Assembly: GCA_911728455.2 (NCBI GenBank)
Contig: OU452230.1
Location: 10,106,377 to 10,170,376 of the forward strand
Source of the DNA: Marthasterias glacialis
Taxonomy: Eukaryota; Echinodermata; Asteroidea; Forcipulatida; Asteriidae
Direction: 5' to 3'
Length of the DNA: 64,000 nucleotides
The notes under the pieces were generated by a model. It saw only the letters and a program-made list of their open reading frames with translations, was not told the DNA's origin and searched no databases. The stretch's first letter is position 1, and the number at the start of each line of letters is the position of its first letter. Both the position numbers and the translations under genes were made by a program. Of the stretch, positions 8,901 through 20,481 are shown piece after piece.

Positions 8901-11900
8901 AACAGGGAGGAAGCCAGGGACCGCGGAGAGAGGACACCCCGAGGATGTCCAGTGCAAACCGACATGCTGTGTGTACGTCAACAATAGCCAAGGCAGCTAC
9001 GTGTTTGCTGGACCGAAGCCAGCAAAAAAAACGCCGAAAAAAGAAATTGCAGCGCCATGGCCAATAACTCCAAAAATAATGGGGCTAGAGAGAAATTTCT
9101 TGTACCTGCAGGTAGCTGGAATAGTCCTGCATTAAAAAATCTGGTTTTCCAGGCCAGCCAGGGCCATCTTCCGCCTTGAAAACACCAGGGAGCGGGGCTG
9201 CTCCGAATGCGCTTCAAACGCCTGTCTAATGGAACTTTTGTACATGAAGCTGTAACAGAGTGAAAACAAGACTTAACAACGGCTCTATCTCCCAAAGTAT
9301 TGGCGGGAAACTGACAAGTCTGACACTGCTGGAAAGCCCTGCTCATGGGCTTTCCGAAAATGCCGGTCTTGGGGCTGCGGGATAAACAGGCAGGAAGCCA
9401 GGGACCGCGGAGTGAGGACACCCCGAGGATGTCCAGTGCAAACCGACATGCTGTGTGTACGTCAACAATTGCCAAGGCCGCTACGTGTTTGCTGGACCGA
9501 AGCCAGCAAAAAAAACGCCGAAAAAAGAAATTGCAGCACCATGGCCAATAACTCCAGAAATAATGGGGCTAGAGAGAAATTGTTTGTACCTGCAGGTAGC
9601 TGCCATAGTCCTGCATCCGAAAATCCGATTTTCCAGGCCAGCCAGGGCCATCTTCCGCCTTGAAAACACCAGGGAGCGGGGCTGCTCCGAATGCGCTTCA
9701 AACGCCTGTCTAATGGAACTTTTGTACACGAAGCTGTAACAGAGTGAAAACAAGACTTAGCAACGGCTCTATCTCCCAAAGTATTGGCGGGAAACTGACA
9801 AGTCTGACACTGCTGGAAAGCCCTGCTCATGGGCTTTCCGAAAATGCCGGTCTTGGGGCTGCGGGATAAACAGGGAGGAAGCCAGGGACCGCGGAGTGAG
9901 GACACCCCGAGGATGTCCAGTGCAAACCGACATGCTGTGTGTACGTCAACAATAGCCAAGGCCGCTACGTGTGTGCTGGACCGAAGCCAGCAAAAAAAAA
10001 CCCGAAAAAAGAAATTGCAGCGCCATGGCCAATAACTCCAGAAATAATGGAGCTAGAGAAAAAATTTCTTGTACCTGCAGGTAGCTGCCATAGTCCTGCA
10101 TCCGAAAATCTGGTTTTCCAGGCCAGCCAGGGCCATCTTCCGCCTTGAAAACACCAGGGAGTGGGGCTGCTCCGAATGCGCTTCAAACGCCTGTCTAATG
10201 GAACTTTTGTACACGAAGCTGTAACAGAGTGAAAACAAGACTTAGCAACGGCTCTATCTCCCAAAGTATTGGCGGGAAACTGACAAGTCTGACACTGCTG
10301 GAAAGCCCTGCTCATGGGCTTTCCGAAAATGCCGGTCTTGGGGCTGCGGGATAAACAGGGAGGAAGCCAGGGACCGCGGAGTGAGGACACCCCGAGGATG
10401 TCCAGTGCAAACCGACATGCTGTGTGTACGTCAACAATAGCCAAGGCCGCTACGTGTGTGCTGGACCGAAGCCAGCAAAAAAAAACCCGAAAAAAGAAAT
10501 TGCAGCGCCATGGCCAATAACTCCAGAAATAATGGAGCTAGAGAAAAAATTTCTTGTACCTGCAGGTAGCTGCCATAGTCCTGCATCCAAAAATCTGGTT
10601 TTCCAGGCCAGCCAGGGCCATCTTCCGCCTTGAAAACACCAGGGAGTGGGGCTGCTCCGAATGCGCTTCAAACGCCTGTCTAATGGAACTTTTGTACACG
10701 AAGCTGTAACAGAGTGAAAACAAGACTTAGCAACGGCTCTATCTCCCAAAGTATTGGCGGGAAACTGACAAGTCTGACACTGCTGGAAAGCCCTGCTCAT
10801 GGGCTTTCCGAAAATGCCGGTCTTGGGGCTGCGGGATAAACAGGGAGGAAGCCAGGGACCGCGGAGAGAGGACACCCCGAGGATGTCCAGTGCAAACCGA
10901 CATGCTGTGTGTACGTCAACAATAGCCAAGGCCGCTACGTGTTTGCTGGACCGAAGCCAGCAAAAAAAAAACGCCGAAAAAAGAAATTGCAGCGCCATGG
11001 CCAATAACTCCACAAATATTGGGGCTAGAGAGAAATTTCTTGTACCTGCAGGTAGCTGCCATAGTCCTGCATCCGGAAATCTGGTTTTCCAGGCCAGCCA
11101 GGGCCATCTTCCACCTTGAAAACACCAGGGAGTGGGGCTGCTCCGAATGCGCTTCAAACGCCTGTCTAATGGAACTTTTGTACACGAAGCTGTAACAGAG
11201 TGAAAACAAGACTTAGCAACGGCTCTATCTCCCAAAGTATTGGCGGGAAACTGACAAGTCTGACACTGCTGGAAAGCCCTGCTCATGGGCTTTCCGAAAG
11301 TGCCAGACTTGGGGCTGCAGGATAAACAGGGAGGAAGCCAGGGACCGCGGAGTGAGGACACGCCGAGGATGTCCAGTGCAAACCGACATGCTGTGTGTAC
11401 GTCAACAATAGCCAAGGCCGCTACGTGTGTGCTGGACCGAAGCCAGCCAAAAAAAAACGCCGAAAAAAGAAATTGCAACGCCATGGCCAATAACTCCAGA
11501 AATAATGGGGCTAGAGAAAAATTTCTTGTACCTGCAGGTAGCTGCCATAGTCCTGCATCCGAAAATCTGGTTTTCCAGGCCAGCCATGACCATCTTCCGC
11601 CTTGAAAACACCAGGGAGCGGGGCTGCTCCGAATGCGCTTCCAACGCCTGTCTAATGGAACTTTTGTACACGAAGCTGTAACAGAGTGAAAACAAGACTC
11701 AACAACGGCTCTATCTCCCAAAGTATTGGCGGGAAACTGACAAGTCTGACACTGCTGGAAAGCCCTGCTCATGGGCTTTCCGAAAATGCCGGTCTTGGGG
11801 CTGCGGGATAAACAGGAAGGAAGCCAGGGACCGCGGAGTGAGGACATCCCGAGGATGTCCAGTGCAAACCGACATGCTGTGTGTACGTCAACAATAACCA

Positions 11901-14193
11901 AGGCCGCTACGTGTTTGCTGGACCGAAGCCAGCAAAAAAAACGCCGAAAAAAGAAATTGCAGCGCCATGGCCAATAACTCCAGAAATAATGGGGCTAGAG
12001 AGAAATTGTTTGTACCTGCAGGTAGCTGCCATAGTCCTGCATCCGAAAATCCATTTTTCCAGGCCAGCCAGGGCCATCTTCCGCCTTGAAAACACCAGGG
12101 AGCGGGGCTGCTCCGAATGCGCTTCAAACGCCTGTCTAATGGAACTTTTGTACACGAAGCTGTAACAGAGTGAAAACAAGACTTAGCAACGGCTCTATCT
12201 CCCAAAGTATTGGCGGGAAACTGACAAGTCTGACACTGCTGGAAAGCCCTGCTCATGGGCTTTCCGAAAATGCCGGTCTTTGGGCTGCGGGATAAACAGG
12301 GAGGAAGCCAGGGACCGCGGAGAGAGGACACCCCGAGGATGTCCAGTGCAAACCGACATGCTGTGTGTACGTCAACAATAGCCAAGGCCGCTACGTGTTT
12401 GCTGGACCGAAGCCAGCAAAAAAAACGCCGAAAAAAGAAATTGCAGCGCCATGGCCAATAACTCCAGAAATAATGGGGCTAGAGAGAAATTTCTTGTACC
12501 TGCAGGTAGCTGCCATAGTCCTGCATCCGAAAATCCAATTTTCCAGGCCAGCCATGGCCATCTTCCGCCTTGAAAACACCAGGGAGCGGGGCTGCTCCGA
12601 ATGCGCTTCAAACGCCTGTCTAATGGAACTTTTGTACACGAAGCTGTAACAGAGTGAAAACAAGACTTAGCAACGGCTCTATCTCCCAAGTATTGGCGGG
12701 AAACTGACAAGTCTGACACTGCTGGAAAGCCCTGTTCATGGGCTTTCCGAAAATGCCGGTTTTGGGGCTGCAGGATAAACAGGGAGGAAGCCAGGGACCG
12801 CGGAGTGAGGACACCCCGAGGATGTCCAGTGCAAACCGACATGCTGTGTGTACGTCAACAATAGCCAAGGCCGCTACGTGTGTGCTGGACCGAAGCCAGC
12901 CAAAAAAAAAACGCCGAAAAAAGAAATTGCAACGCCATGGCCAATAACTCCAGAAATAATGGGGCAAGGGAGAAATTTCTTGTACCTGCAGGTAGCTGCC
13001 ATAGTCCTGCATCCGAAAATCTGGTTTTACAGGCCAGCCATGACCATCTTCCGCCTTGAAAACACCAGGGAGCGGGGCTGCTCCGAATGCGCTTCAAACG
13101 CCTGTCTAATGGAACTTTTGTACACGAAGCTGTAACAGAGTGAAAACAAGACTTAGCAACGGCTCTATCTCCCAAAGTATTGGCGGGAAACTGACAAGTC
13201 TGACACTGCTGGAAAGCCCTGCTCATGGGCTTTCCGAAAATGCCGGTCTTTGGGCTGCAGGATAAACAGGGAGGAAGCCAGGGACCGCGGAGAGAGGACA
13301 CCCCGAGGATGTCCAGTGCAAACCGACATGCTGTGTGTACGTCAACAATAGCCAAGGCCGCTACGTGTTTGCTGGACCGAAGCCAGCAAAAAAAACGCCG
13401 AAAAAGGAAATTGCAGCGCCATGGCCAATAACTCCAAAAATAATGGGGCTAGAGAGAAAATTCTTGTACCTGCAGGTAGCTGCCATAGTCCTGCATCCGA
13501 AAATCTGGTTTTCCAGGCCAGCCAGGGCCATCTTCCGCCTTGAAAACACCAGGGAGCGGGGCTGCTCCGAATGCGCTTCAAACGCCTGTCTAATGGAACT
13601 TTTGTACACGAAGCTGTAACAGAGTGAAAACAAGACTTAGCAACGGCTCTATTTCCCAAAGTATTGGCGGGAAACTGACAAGTCTGACACTGCTGGAAAG
13701 CCCTGCTCATGGGCTTTCCGAAAATGCCGGTCTTGGGGCTGCGGGATATACAGGGAGGAGGCCAGGGACCGCGGAGTGAGGACACCCCGAGGATGTCCAG
13801 TGCAAATAGACATGCTATGTGTACGTCAACAATAGCCAAGGCCGCTACGTGTGTGCTGGACCGAAGCCAGCAAAAAAAAACACCGAAAAAAGAAATTGCA
13901 GCGCCATGGCCAATAACTCCAGAAATAATGGGGCTAGAGAGAAATTTCTTGTACCTGCAGGTAGCTGCCATAGTCCTGCATCCGAAAATCTGGTTTTCCA
14001 GGCCAGCCAGGGCCATCTTCCGCCTTGAAAACACCAGGGAGCGGGGCTGCTCCGAATGCGCTTCAAACGCCTGTCTAATGGAACTTTTGTACACGAAGCT
14101 GTAACAGAGTGAAAACAAGACATAGCAACGGCTCTATTTCCCAAAGTATTGGCGGGAAACTGACAAGTCTGACACTGCTGGAAAGCCCTGCTC
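5958..14193 (+). repeat. Block B: units 13-29, heterogeneous Q-type satellite
   Basis: Units start at 5958, 6441, 6925, 7408, 7892, 8376, 8861, 9345, 9829, 10314, 10799, 11285, 11771, 12255, 12738, 13225 and 13709. Most are 483-486 bp. Rare variants mark related but non-adjacent units. AGCTGGAATAGTCC is in units 13 and 19. CAACAATTGCC is in 16 and 20. ACAGGGCGG is in 14 and 17. Unit 24 (11285) has AAAGTGCCAGACTT and AGCCAGCCAAAA. Unit 27 (12738) has GTTCATGGG, GGTTTTGGGG and a one-base deletion in TCCCAAGTATT near 12688. No regular higher-order repeat is visible, which suggests older or more shuffled sequence than block D. Confidence 0.88.
9829..10798 (+). repeat. Tandem duplication of a single 485 bp unit
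   Basis: Units 21 (9829-10313) and 22 (10314-10798) share three rare changes: loss of CG between the A-tracts (AAACCCGAAA), ATGGAGCTAGAGAAAAAATT, and GGGAGTGGGG. I find one difference by eye, CATCCGAAAA versus CATCCAAAAA near 10588. This looks like a very recent unequal exchange of exactly one unit. Confidence 0.9.
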
Positions 14194-14677
14194 ATGTGCT
14201 TTCCGAAAATGCCAGTCTTGGGGCTGCTGAATAAACAGGGAGGAAGCCAGGGATCGCGGAGTTAGGACACCCCGAGGATGTCCAGTGCAAACAGACATGC
14301 TGTGTGTACGTCAACAATAGCCAAGGCCGCTACGTGTGTGCTGGACCGAAGCCAGCAAAAAAAACGCCGAAAAAAGAAACTGCAGCGCCATGGCCAATAA
14401 CTCCAGAAATAATGGGGCTAGAGAGAAATTTCTTGTACCTGCAGGTAGCTGCCATAGTCCTGCATCCGAAAATCTGGTTTTCCAGGCCAGCCAGGGCCAT
14501 CTTCCGCCTTGAAAACACCAGGGAGCGGGGCTGCTCCGAATGCGCTTCAAACGCCTGTCTAATGGAACTTTTGTACACGAAGCTGTAACAGAGTGAAAAC
14601 AAGACTTAGCAACGGCTCTATTTCCCAAAGTATTGGCGGGAAACTGACAAGTCTGACACTGCTGGAAAGCCCTGCTC

Positions 14678-17579
14678 ATGGGCTTTCCGAAAATGCCGGT
14701 CTTGGGGCTGCTGGATAAACAGGGAGGAGGCCAGGGACCGCGGAGTGAGGACACCCCGAGGATGTCCAGTGCAAACAGACCTGCTGTGTGTACGTCAACA
14801 ATAGCCAAGGCCGCTACGTGTTTGCTGGACCGAAGCCAGCAAAAAAACGCCGAAAAAAGAAATTGCAGCGCCATGGCCAATAACTCCAGAAATAATGGGG
14901 ATAGAGAGAAAATTCTTGTACCTGCAGGTAGCTGCCATAGTCCTGCATCCGCAAATCTGGTTTTCCAGGCCAGCCAGGGCCATCTTCCGCCTTGAAAACA
15001 CCAGGGAGCGGGGCTGCTCCGAATGCGCTTCAAACGCCTGTCTAATGGAACTTTTGTACACGAAGCTGTAACAGAGTGAAAACAAGACTTAGCAACGGCT
15101 CTATCTCCCAAAGTATTGGCGGGAAACTGACAAGTCTGACACTGCTGGAAAGCCCTGCTCATGGGCTTTCCGAAAATGCCGGTCTTGGGGCTGCGGGATA
15201 AACAGGGAGGAAGCCAGGGACCGCGGAGAGAGGACACCCCGAGGATGTCCAGTGCAAACCGACATGCTGTGTGTACGTCAACAATAGCCAAGGCCGCTAC
15301 GTGTGTGCTGGACCGAAGCAACCAAAAAAAAACGCCGAAAAAAGAAATTGCAGCGCCATGGCCAATAACTCCAGCAATAATGGGGCTAGAGAGAAATTTC
15401 TTGTACCTGCAGGTAGCTGCCATAGTACTGCATCCGAAAATCTAGTTTTCCAGGCCAGCCAGGGCCATCTTCCGCCTTGAAAACACCAAAAGCGGGGCTG
15501 CTCCGAATGCGCTTCAAACGCCTGTCTAATGGAACTTTTGTACACAAAGCTGTAACAGAGTGAAAACAAGACTTAGCAACGGCTCTATCTACCAAAGTAT
15601 TGGCGGGAAACTGACAAGTCTGACACTGCTGGAAAGCCCTGCTCATGGGCTTTCCGAAAATGCTGGTCTTGGGGCTGCGGGATAAACAGGCAGGAAGCCA
15701 GGGACCGCGGAGAGAGGACACCCCGAGGATGTCCAGTGCAAACCGACATGCTGTGTGTACGTCAACAATAGCCAAGGCCGCTACGTGTGTGCTGGACCGA
15801 AGCAAGCAAAAAAAAGGCCGAAAAAAGAAATTGCAGCGCCATGGCCAATAACTCCAGAAATAATGGGGCTAGAGAGAAATTTCTTGTACCTGCAGGTAGC
15901 TGCCATAGTCCTGCATCCGAAAATCTGGTTTTCCAGGCCAGCCAGGGCCATCTTCCGCCTTGAAAACACCAGGGAGCGGGGCTGCTCCGAATGCGCTTCA
16001 AACGCCTGTCTAATGGAACTTTTGTACACGAAGCTGTAACAGAGTGAAAACAAGACTTAGCAACGGCTCTATTTCCCAAAGTATTGGCGGGAAACTGACA
16101 AGTCTGACACTGCTGGAAAGCCCTGCTCATGGGCTTTCCGAAAATGCCGGTCTTGGGGCTGCTGGATAAACAGGGAGGAGGCCAGGGACCGCGGAGTGAG
16201 GACACCCCGAGGATGTCCAGTGCAAACAGACCTGCTGTGTGTACGTCAACAATAGCCAAGGCCGCTACGTGTGTGCTGGACCGAAGCCAGCAAAAAAACG
16301 CCGAAAAAAGAAATTGCAGCGCCATGGCCAATAACTCCAGAAATAATGGGGATAGAGAGAAAATTCTTGTACCTGCAGGTAGCTGCCATAGTCCTGCATC
16401 CGCAAATCTGGTTTTCCAGGCCAGCCAGGGCCATCTTCCGCCTTGAAAACACCAGGGAGCGGGGCTGCTCCGAATGCGCTTCAAACGCCTGTCTAATGGA
16501 ACTTTTGTACACGAAGCTGTAACAGAGTGAAAACAAGACTTAGCAACGGCTCTATCTCCCAAAGTATTGGCGGGAAACTGACAAGTCTGACACTGCTGGA
16601 AAGCCCTGCTCATGGGCTTTCCGAAAATGCCGGTCTTGGGGCTGCGGGATAAACAGGGAGGAAGCCAGGGACCGCGGAGAGAGGACACCCCGAGGATGTC
16701 CAGTGCAAACCGACATGCTGTGTGTACGTCAACAATAGCCAAGGCCGCTACGTGTGTGCTGGACCGAAGCAACCAAAAAAAAACGCCGAAAAAAGAAATT
16801 GCAGCGCCATGGCCAATAACTCCAGCAATAATGGGGCTAGAGAGAAATTTCTTGTACCTGCAGGTAGCTGCCATAGTACTGCATCCGAAAATCTAGTTTT
16901 CCAGGCCAGCCAGGGCCATCTTCCGCCTTGAAAACACCAAAAGCGGGGCTGCTCCGAATGCGCTTCAAACGCCTGTCTAATGGAACTTTTGTACACAAAG
17001 CTGTAACAGAGTGAAAACAAGACTTAGCAACGGCTCTATCTACCAAAGTATTGGCGGGAAACTGACAAGTCTGACACTGCTGGAAAGCCCTGCTCATGGG
17101 CTTTCCGAAAATGCTGGTCTTGGGGCTGCGGGATAAACAGGGAGGAAGCCAGGGACCGCGGAGAGAGGACACCCCGAGGATGTCCAGTGCAAACCGACAT
17201 GCTGTGTGTACGTCAACAATAGCCAAGGCCGCTACGTGTGTGCTGGACCGAAGCAAGCAAAAAAAAGGCCGAAAAAAGAAATTGCAGCGCCATGGCCAAT
17301 AACTCCAGAAATAATGGGGCTAGAGAGAAATTTCTTGTACCTGCAGGTAGCTGCCATAGTCCTGCATCCGAAAATCTGGTTTTCCAGGCCAGCCAGGGCC
17401 ATCTTCCGCCTTGAAAACACCAGGGAGCGGGGCTGCTCCGAATGCGCTTCAAACGCCTGTCTAATGGAACTTTTGTACACGAAGCTGTAACAGAGTGAAA
17501 ACAAGACTTAGCAACGGCTCTATTTCCCAAAGTATTGGCGGGAAACTGACAAGTCTGACACTGCTGGAAAGCCCTGCTC
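14678..17579 (+). repeat. 1451 bp trimer HOR, two near-identical copies
   Basis: Units 31-33 (14678-16128) and 34-36 (16129-17579) repeat the order P, N-like, K with an offset of exactly 1451 bp. I find only two differences by eye: GTGTTTGC versus GTGTGTGC in the P unit, and ACAGGCAGG versus ACAGGGAGG in the K unit. Neighbouring units inside the trimer differ from one another at many more sites, which is the hallmark of a higher-order repeat. Confidence 0.92.
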
Positions 17580-20481
17580 ATGGGCTTTCCGAAAATGCCG
17601 GTCTTGGGGCTGCTGGATAAACAGGGAGGAGGCCAGGGACCGCGGAGTGAGGACACCCCGAGGATGTCCAGTGCAAACAGACCTGCTGTGTGTACGTCAA
17701 CAATAACCAAGGCCGCTACGTGTGTGCTGGACCGAAGCCAGCAAAAAAACGCCGAAAAAAGAAATTGCAGCGCCATGGCCAATAACTCCAGAAATAATGG
17801 GGCTAGAGAGAAATTTCTTGTACCTGCAGGTAGCTGCCATAGTCCTGCATCCGAAAATCTGGTTTTCCAGGCCAGCCAGGGCCATCTTAAGCCTTGAAAA
17901 CACCAGGGAGCGGGGCTGCTCCGAATGCGCTTCAAACGCCTGTCTAATGGAACTTTTGTACACGAAGCTGTAACAGAGTGAAAACAAGACTTAGCAACGG
18001 CTCTATCTACGAAAGTATTGGCGGGAAACTGACAAGTCTGACACTGCTGGAAAGCCCTGCTCATGGGCTTTCCGAAAATGCTGGTCTTGGGGCTGCGGGA
18101 TAAACAGGGAGGAAGCCAGGGACCGCGGAGAGAGGACACCCCGAGGATGTCCAGTGCAAACCGACATGCTGTGTGTACGTCAACAATAGCCAAGGCCGCT
18201 ACGTGTGTGCTGGACCGAAGCAAGCAAAACAAACGCCGAAAAAAGAAATTGCAGCGCCATGGCCAATAACTCCAGAAATAATGGGGCTAGAGAGAAATTT
18301 CTTGTACCTGCAGGTAGCTGCCATAGTCCTGCATCCGAAAATCTGGTTTTCCAGGCCAGCCAGGGCCATCTTCCGCCTTGAAAACACCAGGGAGCGGGGC
18401 TGCTCCGAATGCGCTTCAAACGCCTGTCTAATGGAACTTTTGTACACGAAGCTGTAACAGAGTGAAAACAAGACTTAGCAACGGCTCTATTTCCCAAAGT
18501 ATTGGCGGGAAACTGACAAGTCTGACACTGCTGGAAAGCCCTGCTCATGGGCTTTCCGAAAATGCCGTTCTTGGGGCTGCGGGATAAACAGGGAGGAAGC
18601 CAGGGACTGCGGAGAGAGGACACCCCGAGGATGTCCAGTGCAAACCGACATGCTGTGTGTACGTCAACAATAGCCAAGGCCGCTACGTGTGTGCTGGACC
18701 GAAGCAAGCAAAAAAAAGGCCGAAAAAAGAAATTGCAGCGCCATGGCCAATAACTCCAGAATTAATGGGGCTAGAGAGAAATTTCTTGTACCTGCAGGTA
18801 GCTGCCATAGTCCTGCATCCGAAAATCTGGTTTTCCAGGCCAGCCAGGGCCATCTTCCGCCTTGAAAACACCAGGGAGCGGGGCTGCTCCGAATGCGCTT
18901 CAAACGCCTGTCTAATGGAACTTTTGTACACGAAGCTGTAACAGAGTGAAAACAAGACTTAGCAACGGCTCTATTTCCCAAAGTATTGGCGGGAAACTGA
19001 CAAGTCTGACACTGCTGGAAAGCCCTGCTCATGGGCTTTCCGAAAATGCCGGTCTTGGGGCTGCTGGATAAACAGGGTGGAGGCCAGGGACCGCGGAGTG
19101 AGGACACCCCGAGGATGTCCAGTGCAAACAGACCTGCTGTGTGTACGTCAACAATAGCCAAGGCCGCTACGTGTGTGCTGGACCGAAGCCAGCAAAAAAA
19201 CGCCGAAAAAAGAAATTGCAGCGCCATGGCCAATAACTCCAGAAATAATGGGGCTAGAGAGAAATTTCTTGTACCTGCAGGTAGCTGCCATAGTCCTGCA
19301 TCCGAAAATCTGGTTTTCCAGGCCAGCCAGGGCCATCTTAAGCCTTGAAAACACCAGGGAGCGGGGCTGCTCCGAATGCGCTTCAAACGCCTGTCTAATG
19401 GAACTTTTGTACACGAAGCTGTAACAGAGTGAAAACAAGACTTAGCAACGGCTCTATCTACGAAAGTATTGGCGGGAAACTGACAAGTCTGACACTGCTG
19501 GAAAGCCCTGCTCATGGGCTTTCCGAAAATGCTGGTCTTGGGGCTGCGGGATAAACAGGGAGGAAGCCAGGGACCGCGGAGAGAGGACACCCCGAGGATG
19601 TCCAGTGCAAACCGACATGCTGTGTGTACGTCAACAATAGCCAAGGCCGCTACGTGTGTGCTGGACCGAAGCAAGCAAAACAAACGCCGAAAAAAGAAAT
19701 TGCAGCGCCATGGCCAATAACTCCAGAAATAATGGGGCTAGAGAGAAATTTCTTGTACCTGCAGGTAGCTGCCATAGTCCTGCATCCGAAAATCTGGTTT
19801 TCCAGGCCAGCCAGGGCCATCTTCCGCCTTGAAAACACCAGGGAGCGGGGCTGCTCCGAATGCGCTTCAAACGCCTGTCTAATGGAACTTTTGTACACGA
19901 AGCTGTAACAGAGTGAAAACAAGACTTAGCAACGGCTCTATTTCCCAAAGTATTGGCGGGAAACTGACAAGTCTGACACTGCTGGAAAGCCCTGCTCATG
20001 GGCTTTCCGAAAATGCCGGTGTTGGGGCTGCTGGATAAACAGGGAGGAGGCCAAGGACCGCGGAGTGAGGACACCCCGAGGATGTCCAGTGATAACAGAC
20101 CTGCTGTGTGTACGTCAACAATAGCCAAAGCCGCTACGTGTGTGCTGGACCGAAGCCAGCAAAAAAAACGCCGAAAAAAGAAATTGCAGCGCCATGGCCA
20201 ATAACTCCAGAAATAATGGGGCTAGAGAGAAATTTCTTGTACCTGCAGGTAGCTGCCATAGTCCTGCATCCGCAAATCTGGTTTTCCAGGCCAGCCAGGG
20301 CCATCTTCTGCCTTGAAAACACCAGGGAGCGGGGCTGCTCCGAATGCGCTTCAAACGCCTGTCTAATGGAACTTTTGTACACGAAGCTGTAACAGAGTGA
20401 AAACAAGACTTAGCAACGGCTCTATCTCCCAAAGTATTGGCGGGAAACTGACAAGTCTGACACTGCTGGAAAGCCCTGCTC
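17580..20481 (+). repeat. Second pair of 1451 bp trimers
   Basis: Units 37-39 (17580-19030) and 40-42 (19031-20481) keep the 1451 bp spacing. The first two units of each trimer (P with CATCTTAAGCC, then K with AAAACAAACG) match with about two visible differences: CAATAACC versus CAATAGCC, and CAGGGAGG versus CAGGGTGG. The third unit differs: K in the first copy (18547) and P with GTGATAACAG in the second (19998). Unit 43 (20482) resembles unit 39, sharing GCCGTTCTTGG and GACTGCGG, and unit 44 (20966) resembles unit 42. A further two-unit exchange therefore followed. Confidence 0.82.

Noticed and set aside
11285..11770. Inverted or foreign segment at the block borders
   Set aside because: All units align in the same orientation across every border; blocks differ by substitutions, not by inserted sequence.
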